Positions 1 through 8,105 of a DNA stretch of 64,000 bases are shown one piece after another. The translations under genes and the position numbers were made by a program. Under the pieces are notes generated by a model. It did no database searches. It was not told where the DNA came from and saw only the letters and a list, made by a program, of their open reading frames with translations. Position 1 is the stretch's first letter. Each line of letters starts with the position of its first letter. Source of the DNA: Phycisphaeraceae bacterium (GTDB lineage Bacteria; Planctomycetota; Phycisphaerae; Phycisphaerales; UBA1924); NCBI GenBank assembly GCA_020639215.1, contig JACKHA010000007.1:57827-121826 (forward strand), in the 5' to 3' direction.

Positions 1-1
1 G

Positions 2-1360
2 GAGTTCCCCGCGCTGTTCAACATCGCCCAGGCGATCGCCGCCCCGACCCTGGCCGCCGCCGCCAACTCCCCGCTGCTCTTCGGCAAACGCCTCTGGCAC
101 GAGACCAGGATCGCGATCTTCCAGCAGGCCGTCGAGACCCGCTCAAACCGCACGCCCGGACGCGAGAGCCTGGCACGCGTGCGTTTCGGCGAGGGCTGGG
201 TCGAGCACAGCGTGCTCGAGGTCTTCAGGTCCGACGTCTCACGCTTCCGCGCCCTCATCGGCGCCGACGCCGAGGAGGACTCTCTGGCCGCCCTCGACCA
301 GGGCCGCATCCCGCGCCTCCGCGCCCTCCAGACCTTCAACGGCACCGTCTACCGCTGGAACCGCCCGTGCTACGGCGTGACCGACGGAAAGCCCCACCTG
401 CGCATCGAGAACCGCGTCCTGCCCTCCGGCCCCACCGTCCTCGACGAGGTCGCCAACGCCGCCCTCTGGATCGGCATCATGGCCGCCGGTCCCGAGGCCC
501 TGCCCGACGTCCCGGCCCGCCTGGACTTCCAGGACGCCGCCGCAAACTTCGTCGCCGCCGCCAGGGAGGGGCTCAACTCCCAGCTGCTCTGGCTCGACGG
601 CGCGACCATCCCCGCCGACCGCCTCGTGCTCGACCACCTCCTGCCCATCGCTCGCGCCGGCTTGGCCCGCGTCGGCGTCGATCGGGGCGACGCCGATCGC
701 TACCTGGCCATCGTCCACGACCGCGTCGCCTCCCGTCGCACCGGGGCACAGTGGCTGCTCGCGTCGGCCGCCGCCATCCGCAAGCACGGCACGCGGGCCC
801 AGCGCCTGGCCTCGCTCACCGCCGCCATCAGCCGGCGACAGGGAGAGTCGGCCCCCGGGCACACCTGGCCGCTGGCCGAGGCCACCGAGTGCGGGAACCT
901 CGCCGAGACCTACCGCCGCGTCGATCAGTTCATGACGACCGACCTGCTTACCGTCTCCGAGAGCGAGCCGCTCGACCTGGTCGCCTCCATCATGGAGTGG
1001 GAGCACGTCCGCCACATCCCGGTCGAGGACGCCGAGCAGCGCCTCGTCGGCCTCGTCTCGTTCCGCAAGCTCCTGACCCTGCTCGCCAACCGGCGTCCGG
1101 GCGACCTGGACCGCCCGATCTGCGCCCGCGACATCATGAACGCCCAGCCGATCACCATCGCCCCCGAAACCACGACCCTCGACGCCATCGCGCTCATGCG
1201 CCGCCACGCGCTCTCGGCCCTGCCCGTCGTCCGCGACGGGCGCCTCGTCGGCATCGTGACCGAGCACGACATCCTCTCCGTCGCCGCCGACCTGCTCGGG
1301 CAGGCCCTCGGCCCGCCCGAGCCGCCGACGCCGCCCGAAGGCGGGGGGTCCGCCCAGTGA
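2..1360 (+). CDS. Glutamate-cysteine-ligase-like (GCS2) protein fused to two CBS domains, 5' truncated by window edge
   Basis: The reading frame is open from base 2, so the true start lies outside the window; 452 codons are visible. The first 40 visible residues contain NSPLLFGKRLWHETR, a pattern typical of the carboxylate-amine ligase (GCS2) family, which joins an amine to the gamma-carboxylate of glutamate. The C-terminal third holds two CBS repeats (about 950-1110 and 1125-1295 in DNA), each with the usual hydrophobic-strand and LVGLV/LVGIV signatures; CBS pairs usually bind adenine nucleotides and act as regulatory modules. The stop overlaps the next gene by 4 nt, so the ligase-like protein and a deacylase-like protein are probably made together. 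The substrate cannot be read from sequence. Family assignment is by motif only. Confidence 0.8.
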   Translation, partial: EFPALFNIAQAIAAPTLAAAANSPLLFGKRLWHETRIAIFQQAVETRSNRTPGRESLARVRFGEGWVEHSVLEVFRSDVSRFRALIGADAEEDSLAALDQGRIPRLRALQTFNGTVYRWNRPCYGVTDGKPHLRIENRVLPSGPTVLDEVANAALWIGIMAAGPEALPDVPARLDFQDAAANFVAAAREGLNSQLLWLDGATIPADRLVLDHLLPIARAGLARVGVDRGDADRYLAIVHDRVASRRTGAQWLLASAAAIRKHGTRAQRLASLTAAISRRQGESAPGHTWPLAEATECGNLAETYRRVDQFMTTDLLTVSESEPLDLVASIMEWEHVRHIPVEDAEQRLVGLVSFRKLLTLLANRRPGDLDRPICARDIMNAQPITIAPETTTLDAIALMRRHALSALPVVRDGRLVGIVTEHDILSVAADLLGQALGPPEPPTPPEGGGSAQ

Positions 1361-2721
1361 ACCCGCGCTGCATCGGGCAGTGGAACGCCCCGCGCCCGGG
1401 GGCGCTGCTCATCGTCACCGCCGCACTCCACGGCAACGAGCCCGCCGGCGTGCTCGCCGCCCGGAAGGTCATCGATCGCCTCAACGCGGCCCCGCCCGCC
1501 GACGCCCGCGGCCGGGTCGTCGCGCTGCTCGGCAACGTCGCCGCCAGCAACCGCTCGCCCGAGCCCGTGCGCTACCTCGACCGCGATCTCAACCGCTCGT
1601 TCACACCCGAACTGCTGCGCGCCGCTCGCGCCCTCCCGGAACCCGAGCGCGACGCCGAGCAGCGAGAGGCCCTCGAACTGCTCGCCGCCATCGAGCACCA
1701 CGCCCGCTCCGCCGCAGGGCCGGTCTTCCTGCTCGACCTCCACACCGTGTCGGCCCCGAGCGCGCCCTTCGCGTTCGTCGAGGACTCGCTCCCCGCCCGG
1801 GCCTTCGCGATGTCCCTCGGCGTGCCCGTGTTCCTCGGGTTCGAGGAGGAACTCTCCGGCCTCCTTGTCGACCACGCAACAAGCGAGCACCACCTCGTTT
1901 CCGCGCTGTTCGAAGCCGGCCTGCACGACGATCCCGCCTCGGTCGATCTGCACGCCGGCGCGATCGAGCGGGCCATGCTCCACGCGAGCATCACGCCAGC
2001 CGGCGCCTCGCCCCCGACGCCGCGCCCCCGTTTCTACGACGTGCGCCACCGCTTCGCCGTGACCGACGACACCCTCGAGGTCCACCCGGACATCGAGCCC
2101 CTCGCCCGCGTCCGACGCGGCCAGATCGTGGCAACCGAGCGCGGCGTGCCGCTCCGATCGCCCATGCGAGGCCTCGCCTTCATGCCCAACCGCCAGCCCG
2201 TCAAGCGCCCCGGCGACGACGCCCTGTTCATCGTCGTGCCCGTCGGGCGGGCCTGGATGTGGCTGTCACGCGTGATCCGAACCCGCGAGTTTGTCCACCG
2301 CTGGCTCCCACGCCTTGCACCGGGCGTCCACCGCGACAGACACACGCCCAGCCTGCTCCACGTCGACGAGCACATCGCCGTCGCGCTCAAGCGCGAGGTG
2401 TTCCACCTGCTGGGATACCGGATCGTCACCGGAACCCCGGACCCCCACCTGCCCTGGCGCCGGCGCTGCTTGGCCGCCGCCCGGGCCCTGCTGGCGTCCA
2501 TCCCGCGGGCGCTGGGGCGACGCCACGCCAACGCCGGGCTAGCGGCGGACTCCCGGTACACCCCGCACTGGTCCGTGGCCCGTCGCACCCTCGATCTGCC
2601 CGACCCCGCCCCGCGGCGTGGGCCGCCCCCCCCGGGCCGCCACCCCGACCGGGATCCGGTGAGCCGCACGCCAGAGGAAGCGTCGCCCGCCGGCACCACA
2701 GCATGCCTATCAGAACAATAA
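1357..2721 (+). CDS. Succinylglutamate desuccinylase/aspartoacylase-family zinc deacylase
   Basis: The start is a GTG inside a GTGA overlap with the upstream stop, and the first residues (NPRCIGQWN) already read as family sequence; 454 aa. Zinc-site signatures are visible: LHGNEPAG near residue 27 (His and Glu ligands), DRDLNRSF near residue 70, and LLDLHT near residue 125 (third ligand). The family (AstE/AspA, M14-like) hydrolyses N-acyl amino acids or amides. Residues from about 320 onward are not recognisable and the tail is Pro/Arg rich, so the protein is longer than AstE (about 330 aa). Coupling to an upstream glutamate-amine ligase-like protein suggests a make/break pair on a gamma-glutamyl or acyl-amino acid compound; that is inference. 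Confidence 0.8.
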   Translation: MNPRCIGQWNAPRPGALLIVTAALHGNEPAGVLAARKVIDRLNAAPPADARGRVVALLGNVAASNRSPEPVRYLDRDLNRSFTPELLRAARALPEPERDAEQREALELLAAIEHHARSAAGPVFLLDLHTVSAPSAPFAFVEDSLPARAFAMSLGVPVFLGFEEELSGLLVDHATSEHHLVSALFEAGLHDDPASVDLHAGAIERAMLHASITPAGASPPTPRPRFYDVRHRFAVTDDTLEVHPDIEPLARVRRGQIVATERGVPLRSPMRGLAFMPNRQPVKRPGDDALFIVVPVGRAWMWLSRVIRTREFVHRWLPRLAPGVHRDRHTPSLLHVDEHIAVALKREVFHLLGYRIVTGTPDPHLPWRRRCLAAARALLASIPRALGRRHANAGLAADSRYTPHWSVARRTLDLPDPAPRRGPPPPGRHPDRDPVSRTPEEASPAGTTACLSEQ

Positions 2722-2874
2722 CGCCGCATCACGCAACCGACTTTGCGGATTCTTCGCGCAAGTCCCGCCCACAACGGCCCCTCCGACCCTAAACTGGTGG
2801 TGTTCCCGAGCCCCAACGGGCACCCGGGGGGAGCGAATCGAGAGAACAGACGTCCCGTTCACAGGAGCAGAGAG

Positions 2875-3711
2875 ATGAAGATCGCGATCGCCGTGGCCGC
2901 CGCGTGCGGCATGGCCACCGTTGCCTCCGCCCAGGTCGGTTTCGTCGATTTCGACGGCACCGAGATGGGTCTGACGGGCTATTCCAACTCGACCATCGGC
3001 TCGTACACCGGCACCGGCCTGGGCACCAACGCCAACCAGAACACCGTCGGCACCGCGACCACCGCCTACGGCGCGGGCGACGCGTTCTGGCCCATGACCC
3101 GCGCGGTCGTCGCCCCGAACAACACCGGCATGCCCTTCAGCATCTCCGATGACTCCGTCGCCGCCGCCGCCGGCAACACCGTCTTCGCCACCGACACCCT
3201 CGGCTTCGCAGGCCAGGCCTTCGACCAGAACGGGTTCTTCGGCGTCACCGACACCGTCAACGGCGTCGGCAGCGACACCGAGACCGCCACCTTCACCTTC
3301 AACATCACCGGCGCCACGGGCCTGGGCATCTCCGTCGACCTGGTCGCCATGGGCGACTTCGAGACCGCCGACATCTTCACCTTCGACTACTCGATCGACG
3401 GCGGCCCCTTCTCCAACATCTGGACCATCACCTCCAACGACAACCTCGACCAGAACTACCTCATGGACAACGGTTCGCTGGTCAACCTCTTCGACCCGCT
3501 CGAGGTCAATGGCACCACGCTGCTCGACGACAACCTCCAGACCTTCGCCGCCGCCATCGCCGGCACCGGCAACAGCCTGACCATCCGCTTCTCGGGCGTG
3601 ACCGACGGCTCCGAGGGCTTCGGCTTCGACAACCTCACCATCACCCCCGCCCCCGCCACCCTGGCCCTGGTCGGCCTGGGCGGCCTGGTCGCCGGGCGTC
3701 GCCGCCGCTGA
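2875..3711 (+). CDS. Secreted protein with PEP-CTERM-like sorting tail
   Basis: 278 aa. The ATG is preceded by AGGAGCAGAGAG, a clear ribosome binding site. An N-terminal signal peptide (MKIAIAVAAACGMATVASA) is followed by a Gly/Asn/Thr-rich beta-type domain with no recognised enzymatic motif. The last 22 residues read PAPATLALVGLGGLVAGRRRR: a proline motif, a transmembrane stretch and a basic end. This is the layout of PEP-CTERM sorting signals with PAP in place of PEP, as is usual in Phycisphaerae, where an exosortase would process it. It is probably an exported, surface-attached protein. A TAAACT hexamer at 2790-2795 could be its -10 element, giving a leader of about 70 nt. A perfect 12-bp hairpin follows the stop. 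Confidence 0.85.
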   Translation: MKIAIAVAAACGMATVASAQVGFVDFDGTEMGLTGYSNSTIGSYTGTGLGTNANQNTVGTATTAYGAGDAFWPMTRAVVAPNNTGMPFSISDDSVAAAAGNTVFATDTLGFAGQAFDQNGFFGVTDTVNGVGSDTETATFTFNITGATGLGISVDLVAMGDFETADIFTFDYSIDGGPFSNIWTITSNDNLDQNYLMDNGSLVNLFDPLEVNGTTLLDDNLQTFAAAIAGTGNSLTIRFSGVTDGSEGFGFDNLTITPAPATLALVGLGGLVAGRRRR

Positions 3712-3755
3712 CCCGCCACGCGGGGCCGACCCGCACCGGCAATCATGACGACACG

Positions 3756-3781
3756 CGGCCCCGCCGGAACCGGCGGGGCCG
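3756..3781. terminator. Bidirectional hairpin terminator between convergent genes
   Basis: CGGCCCCGCCGG and its exact complement are separated by two bases (AA), a 12-bp perfect stem, followed on the plus strand by TTGCTTTCC. It lies between the stops of the PEP-CTERM-like gene and the convergent threonine aldolase, so it can serve both. Confidence 0.75.
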
Positions 3782-3799
3782 TTGCTTTCCTGGGGCGAG

Positions 3800-4861
3800 T
3801 TACGCGAGGTGCGTGGCGTCGACAATCAGGCGGGCCGCTTGCTCGACCTGCTCCGGCGTCACGTCCAGATGGCACACCGCACGGATCGTCTGCGGGCCCT
3901 CGTCGAACATCCGCACGCCCCGCCGGTCCATCGCCTTGGAGAACTCCGACGCCGGCCCGAGCCGCTCGTCGATGTCGAAGTACACCATATTCGTGCGGAC
4001 CCGGTCCATGTCCACCCGAACGCCGTTGCTCTCGAAGATGATCTCGGCGAACCGCCGGGCCGCGGCGTGGTCCTCGTGCAGCCGCTCCCTGTGGTGCTCG
4101 ATCGCATAGAGCGCCCCCGCCGCGATGACCCCCGACTGGCGCATCGACCCGCCCACCATCTTGCGGAAGTGCCGCGCCTTCTCGATCGTCCGCCGGTCGC
4201 CCGCCAGCGCCGACCCGACCGGCGCGCCCAAACCCTTGGAGAAGCACACCGAGATCGTGTCGAACGCCAGCGCGTAGTCTCGCTCGCGCACGCCCATCGC
4301 GATCGCGGCGTTCCACAGCCTCGCCCCATCCATGTGCGCCCGCAGCCCCAGCGAGTGCGCCGCCCGGGCCACATCGCGGGCCTGCTCGACCGGCCACGGG
4401 ATCCCCCCGCCCCGGTTGTGCGTGTTCTCGACCACGACCAGACGCGTGACCGCGAAGTGGTCCGAGTGGGCCCGGCACAGGCGGTGGACCTCGCCGGCCT
4501 CGAACACACCCCGAGTCGACCGAACGAACCGGGCGGTGCAACCCGCGATCGCCGCGTACCCGCCCGTCTCGTAGTAGTGGAAGTGGCTGTCCGCGTCGGC
4601 GATGATCTCGTCGCCCGCCTGCGTTTGCGAGCGGATCGCCAGCAGATTCGCCATCGTGCCGCTGGGCACGTAGCACGCGGCCTCTTTGCCCAGCAGGTCC
4701 GCGACCCGCGCCTCGAGCCGCCGCACCGTCGGGTCCCCCTCGTTCACGTCGTCGCCCAGCTCCGCCTCCGCCATGGCGCGCTTCATCGCCGGCGTCGGCC
4801 TCGTGACGGTGTCGGAGCGGAGGTCGACCGCGGGGCTGAGCACTTCGGGGACGCTGGGCAT
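3800..4861 (-). CDS. ltaE: Low-specificity threonine aldolase (PLP enzyme)
   Basis: 353 aa from the ATG at 4861 (MPSVPEVLSPAVDLRSDTVT). The family opening DLRSDTVTRPTPAM, the GDDVNEGDPTV segment, and the PLP-lysine region FSKGLGAPVGSALAG are all present. The enzyme cleaves L-threonine or L-allo-threonine to glycine and acetaldehyde in the cytoplasm. A longer in-frame start exists 87 nt upstream, but the added residues are low-complexity Arg/Pro and do not match the family. The chosen ATG also sits 5 nt after a TACCAT -10-like hexamer (4867-4872 on the plus strand), which predicts a leaderless transcript and supports this start. Confidence 0.93.
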   Translation of the reverse strand: MPSVPEVLSPAVDLRSDTVTRPTPAMKRAMAEAELGDDVNEGDPTVRRLEARVADLLGKEAACYVPSGTMANLLAIRSQTQAGDEIIADADSHFHYYETGGYAAIAGCTARFVRSTRGVFEAGEVHRLCRAHSDHFAVTRLVVVENTHNRGGGIPWPVEQARDVARAAHSLGLRAHMDGARLWNAAIAMGVRERDYALAFDTISVCFSKGLGAPVGSALAGDRRTIEKARHFRKMVGGSMRQSGVIAAGALYAIEHHRERLHEDHAAARRFAEIIFESNGVRVDMDRVRTNMVYFDIDERLGPASEFSKAMDRRGVRMFDEGPQTIRAVCHLDVTPEQVEQAARLIVDATHLA

Positions 4862-5272
4862 GGGCGATGGTAGATCTGCGGCGTCGGATCGCCCGGCGGG
4901 TCGGCGAGCGCGGCGCACGCGGCCGTGCGTCTGCCGCGTCGATACCACCCCGTTCGGGGCGTTCGCGCGAGATTGCCCTTCCCAACCGGCGACGGCCGAT
5001 GTATGCTGGAGCGTCCGGATGAGAGAGAGTCGCGCACCGGCGCGTCCCCGCGCTGGTGGGTGGTCGTTGCAACTCGGGGTCGATCGCGGCGTCGGGCGCC
5101 CGCCCGCGGCGCGGGTCGCCGACGACGAGCCGCTTCGCCCGGACTACACGCATCTACACCGCCAACCCGCCGACGCTCGGCGCACCCCGCATCGCGGACC
5201 GGCCGGCTCGACGCGCACTGTGCCGCAGGTTCGTCGCCGCGGCACCGGGGTTGGGCGGTGGAGGCCTGCCTC
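4862..5272. other. 411-bp divergent intergenic region
   Basis: No convincing gene is seen. It holds the ltaE -10 hexamer at its left end and a TATGCT hexamer at 5002-5007 on the plus strand that could drive the downstream membrane-protein gene with a leader of about 260 nt. The GC-rich stretch 5090-5130 could fold, but I recognise no known RNA family in it. Confidence 0.4.
4867..4872 (-). promoter_or_regulatory. Putative -10 element of the threonine aldolase gene (leaderless arrangement)
   Basis: Read on the minus strand the bases are TACCAT-CGCCC-ATG, a -10-like hexamer 5 nt before the start codon. Transcription would then begin at or within a base or two of the ATG. The same spacing recurs at many genes in the window. 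Confidence 0.5.
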
Positions 5273-6028
5273 ATGCGTCAACATCGCAAGAACATCCTGA
5301 TCGGGATCTGCTGCGTCGTGCTCCTGTGGGGGCTGTTCGCGTGGGTCGTCGCCCCGGACTATGTGAAGAACCTGTGGCCGTCCGTGCGGTTCCACCAGCT
5401 CGCGTCGCTCGGCGTGCTCCTGCTGTGCGGGGCCGGGCTGTTGTACGTCCTGAAGTTCCAGGACCAGGCCGAGGACCACCTGGCCAAGGTCACGCAGGGG
5501 CACCGCTACGAGCGCGACGGCGTGTGCTTCTGGCCGCTGGTGCGCGTCCAGACATCGCGCGACGGCACGACGCGGGCCGAGATCGCGCTCTACTACCAGG
5601 CCCGCTACAGCGGCATGGCCGAGATCGTGTTCCACCTCCGCCCCGACGACGGCACGTTCTTCAGCCATCGAGGCGGACGCGACATCCACTTCGCCTTCCA
5701 CTGCGAGGGTTCGGGCTACGGCGTCGTGCACCAGCCCATCGCCGTCCCCCAGGAGTTCCAGGGACGCACCGTCACCGTGCGCCTCGCCGCGGCGGTGCGG
5801 TACCCGCGAGCCCGTGGCAACGTGGTGCGATCCAAGCAGGGCGAGCCCGTCGGCACCTTCGACGTGGACTGGGCCCTGGCCTATCGCCAGTCACGCCACG
5901 AACTCTGCGGCGAGATCGAACTCCTCCGACCCGCCTCGATGCACCTGACCCTGCCGGAGGGCGTCGAGTCCGACATCCTCCGCGGCGAGTTCGTGCAGGA
6001 ATCGCTGGTGGCCGTCCCTGCGACGTGA
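5273..6028 (+). CDS. Conserved-looking protein with two N-terminal membrane helices, function unknown
   Basis: 251 aa. The start is fixed by GGTGGAGG ending 8 nt before the ATG. Two hydrophobic helices are visible (about residues 8-27, with ILIGICCVVLLWGLFAW, and 41-60, with GVLLLCGAGLLY), separated by a short loop. The rest is a soluble beta-rich domain of about 185 residues rich in His, Tyr and Arg, without cysteine-pair or catalytic motifs I recognise. A reversed gene frame for this stretch shows no better candidate. The 29-nt gap before acyP holds a separate promoter-like hexamer, so the two genes need not be an operon. Confidence 0.7.
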   Translation: MRQHRKNILIGICCVVLLWGLFAWVVAPDYVKNLWPSVRFHQLASLGVLLLCGAGLLYVLKFQDQAEDHLAKVTQGHRYERDGVCFWPLVRVQTSRDGTTRAEIALYYQARYSGMAEIVFHLRPDDGTFFSHRGGRDIHFAFHCEGSGYGVVHQPIAVPQEFQGRTVTVRLAAAVRYPRARGNVVRSKQGEPVGTFDVDWALAYRQSRHELCGEIELLRPASMHLTLPEGVESDILRGEFVQESLVAVPAT

Positions 6029-6044
6029 AGCCGATCCGGTTCGC

Positions 6045-6050
6045 TACGCT
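6045..6050 (+). promoter_or_regulatory. Putative -10 element of acyP (leaderless arrangement)
   Basis: TACGCT lies exactly 6 nt before the acyP ATG (TACGCT-TGAGCC-ATG) and no Shine-Dalgarno sequence is present. The identical TACGCT-N6-ATG layout occurs at 17990 and 40962 on the minus strand. Confidence 0.5.
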
Positions 6051-6056
6051 TGAGCC

Positions 6057-6326
6057 ATGGCGCGGATCAGGATCCGGTACGCAGGACGGGTGCAGGGCGT
6101 GGGCTTCCGCGCCACGGCCGCCCACATCGCGGGCGGGTTCGACGTGACCGGCTGGGTCCGCAACCAGGCCGATGGCGCCGTCCTGCTCGAGGTCCAGGGC
6201 AACGCGGGCGAGGTCGCGGGCTTCCGCGAGGCGCTGCGCCAGCGGATGCGCCGCAACATCGAGCGCGAGGACGCCGAGGACGCGCCCGAGGCGGGGGATG
6301 AGGCGGGGTTCGAGATCCGCCAATAG
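6057..6326 (+). CDS. acyP: Acylphosphatase
   Basis: 89 aa, the family's normal length. The catalytic loop GRVQGVGFR (residues 10-18, with the phosphate-binding Arg) and the GWVRN segment near residue 33 (catalytic Asn) are intact. The enzyme hydrolyses acyl phosphates such as acetyl phosphate and 1,3-bisphosphoglycerate in the cytosol. The C-terminus is unusually acidic. No ribosome binding site precedes the start; a TACGCT hexamer 6 nt upstream suggests a leaderless mRNA. Confidence 0.95.
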   Translation: MARIRIRYAGRVQGVGFRATAAHIAGGFDVTGWVRNQADGAVLLEVQGNAGEVAGFREALRQRMRRNIEREDAEDAPEAGDEAGFEIRQ

Positions 6327-6359
6327 CACCGCGCGGAACGCGCTGCTGATCCACTGTGC

Positions 6360-6660
6360 CACCGAGACACGCCGCCTTTGCGGCGTTTCTCGGTGCCGAT
6401 CAACCCCCAGCGCGATGGTCAGGTGTGCCACGACCTTCGGGGCTCGGGCCGAAGGTCGTGCCGCACATCCCAGCACACCCATCCCACTGTGCCACCGAGT
6501 CACGCCCGCTTTGGGGCGTTACTCGGTGCCGATCAGCCGACGGACGCCCGCCGTGCCACCGACCTGCGCAGTCCGCGGAGCAGGTCGGTGCCGATCATCC
6601 CAGCACACCCATCCCACTGTGCCACCGAGTCACGCCCGCTTTGGGGCGTTACTCGGTGCC
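6360..6660. repeat. Array of five hairpin repeats with a common GTGCCAC(C)GA...TCGGTGCC frame
   Basis: The gene-free region after acyP contains five consecutive inverted repeats: 6360-6395, 6429-6460, 6493-6528, 6557-6590 and 6623-6658. Each begins GTGCCAC or GTGCCACCGA and ends with TCGGTGCC or TCGTGCC, while the inner stem differs in sequence but stays paired (GAGACACGCCGC, GACCTTCGG, GAGTCACGCC, GACCTGC). Stems are 11-16 bp with at most one mismatch. A related element sits inside the acyltransferase gene at 18249-18312. This is a REP-like palindromic family; whether it acts as DNA or RNA is unknown. Confidence 0.75.
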
Positions 6661-6665
6661 GATCA
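6466..6665 (+). repeat. Exact 70-bp direct repeat, two copies 130 bp apart
   Basis: Bases 6466-6535 and 6596-6665 are identical, including a whole hairpin element and the preceding CATCCCAGCACACCCATCC lead-in. The intervening 60 bp carry a different hairpin of the same family, so the array probably grew by duplication. Confidence 0.9.
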
Positions 6666-6788
6666 ACCACAAACGCCACGAACACCCTTGTGCGCGCATT
6701 CGCATTTCATAACGCACCGGCGCGCGCCAATTCCTGCCCATAGCCCACCCACGCCTTGAAACCCCCTCCCCGCGACGCATGATCCCCC

Positions 6789-8105
6789 ATGCCCCCGCGC
6801 TTCCCACTCCCACCCGAAGACCTCTGGCCCGAACTCCACGACCGCGACTCGTCCCTCTTCGCTGAACTCCTCGCCGCCTACTTCCACGACACCGCCAGCG
6901 CCCTCGAACTCGCCCAGGGCATCGGCCTCTCGCTGCGCCAACTCGCAACATGGCGCGACTCGCCCGTCGCCCGCGAGGCCATCGACCAGATCAGAACGTT
7001 CGAAGAGCAGCGCGCCCGCGACCTGGCCGCCCGCGCCGCCTCCGCCGCTGTCGAACGCCTCGTCTCCATCCTCGCCGCAAACACAAACACCGAATCCTCG
7101 CGCAAGGCCGCCTCGCTCCTCCTCCGCCTCGCCGCCCGCCCCCCACACGCCCCACAAGATGGCGTTCAACGTGGCCCAGCCCCGCAGCCCGAGCCGCCGC
7201 CTCCGCCGCCGCCCGAACAACCCGACGCTCCCGACTCCAAGCCGAACGCTCCCAGCATTCGCACGCCGTCCGTTTGCACCCCATCGCCACCCGACACGCC
7301 ACAGGTTGCAACTCCCGGAATCGGGTGTACCTTGATTCTCGGTCCGCCCGGCCCGCCGCCTCCGAGGAGCGCCCGCGCCCACGACGGCCCACCCCGGGAG
7401 TCTCGCGCATGCACCCCTTCCGATTCGCCGCCGGCGTGTTGGCTGTCGTTGCCTGCGCCGGCGTCGCCCACGCCCAGGCCACCCTCCGCGGCTGGGCCAC
7501 CGCCGACAACCAGTTCGAGGCCTCAATCAGCACCTCGCCCGACGCCGCCGGAGACCCCTGGTTCAGCGGCACCTCGTGGCCCCAGACCTACACGGGCCAG
7601 CGCGACATCACCGACCCTGGCACCTACTACCTGCAGGTCCGGGCCCAGGATCTTGGCCGCCCCGAGATGCTCATCGGACGCTTCACGCTCGAGGGTGTTG
7701 GCGCGACATTCGCCAACGGAACCCAGACCCTGCTCACCAACGTGGACGACTGGGTGGTCAGCACCGCCGCGTTCGGCCAGGGCACCACCGCCCCGCTGCT
7801 CATCGGCCCCAACGGCTCAAGCCCGTGGGGCACCTTCCCCGACATGCAGGGCGCGTCGTTCATCTGGGCCCCGCAGTACGAGCAGGGCATCGCCTACTTC
7901 ACCTCGTCGTTCACCGTCGTCCCCTCGCCCCCCGCCTGGCTGGTCGCCCCGATCGCCCTGGTCGTGTCGATGCGTCGCCGGCGCTGAGCGAGCCGCTTGC
8001 CAGCAAAGCCGCATCCGGGCGCCTTCGTCCGCCGACCGGCAATGCCCGGGCGACGCTCACAAGGCCCCGGCGCCATCGAACGCTGCCCGGCGCCTCACAC
8101 GTTGA
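6789..8105 (+). CDS. Possible helix-turn-helix-like protein with doubtful 3' end
   Basis: The first 115 codons look like real protein: an acidic N-terminus, then a segment ALELAQGIGLSLRQLATWRDS that resembles a helix-turn-helix, followed by a long alanine-rich helix up to LLLRLAARP. From about codon 125 the frame becomes Pro/Ser/Ala rich and then runs through the next gene (7409-7987) in another frame, which that gene's signal peptide and tail show to be genuinely coding. The true product therefore probably ends earlier, by a frameshift in the gene or in the sequence near 7200-7300. Function unknown; it resembles small-terminase or transcription-factor HTH proteins only in general layout. Confidence 0.35.
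   Translation: MPPRFPLPPEDLWPELHDRDSSLFAELLAAYFHDTASALELAQGIGLSLRQLATWRDSPVAREAIDQIRTFEEQRARDLAARAASAAVERLVSILAANTNTESSRKAASLLLRLAARPPHAPQDGVQRGPAPQPEPPPPPPPEQPDAPDSKPNAPSIRTPSVCTPSPPDTPQVATPGIGCTLILGPPGPPPPRSARAHDGPPRESRACTPSDSPPACWLSLPAPASPTPRPPSAAGPPPTTSSRPQSAPRPTPPETPGSAAPRGPRPTRASATSPTLAPTTCRSGPRILAAPRCSSDASRSRVLARHSPTEPRPCSPTWTTGWSAPPRSARAPPPRCSSAPTAQARGAPSPTCRARRSSGPRSTSRASPTSPRRSPSSPRPPPGWSPRSPWSCRCVAGAERAACQQSRIRAPSSADRQCPGDAHKAPAPSNAARRLTR
7409..7987 (+). CDS. Secreted protein with short hydrophobic/RRRR C-terminal sorting tail
   Basis: 192 aa. MHPFRFAAGVLAVVACAGVAHAQA is a typical signal peptide with an AHA cleavage site. The mature part is a Thr/Gly/Trp-rich beta-type domain of about 145 residues with no recognised motif. 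The end, PPAWLVAPIALVVSMRRRR, has the hydrophobic helix and basic tail of PEP-CTERM-like proteins but lacks a clear PEP or PAP core, so it is a weak or divergent member. No strong ribosome binding site is seen; TTGCAA and TACCTT at about 7303-7330 could be promoter hexamers. It overlaps the 3' part of the 6789 frame, and this gene is the more credible of the two. Confidence 0.75.
   Translation: MHPFRFAAGVLAVVACAGVAHAQATLRGWATADNQFEASISTSPDAAGDPWFSGTSWPQTYTGQRDITDPGTYYLQVRAQDLGRPEMLIGRFTLEGVGATFANGTQTLLTNVDDWVVSTAAFGQGTTAPLLIGPNGSSPWGTFPDMQGASFIWAPQYEQGIAYFTSSFTVVPSPPAWLVAPIALVVSMRRRR

Noticed and set aside
6360..6660. CRISPR array
   Set aside because: The units are hairpins with variable stems and irregular spacing; there are no constant 25-40 bp repeats with unique spacers and no cas genes.
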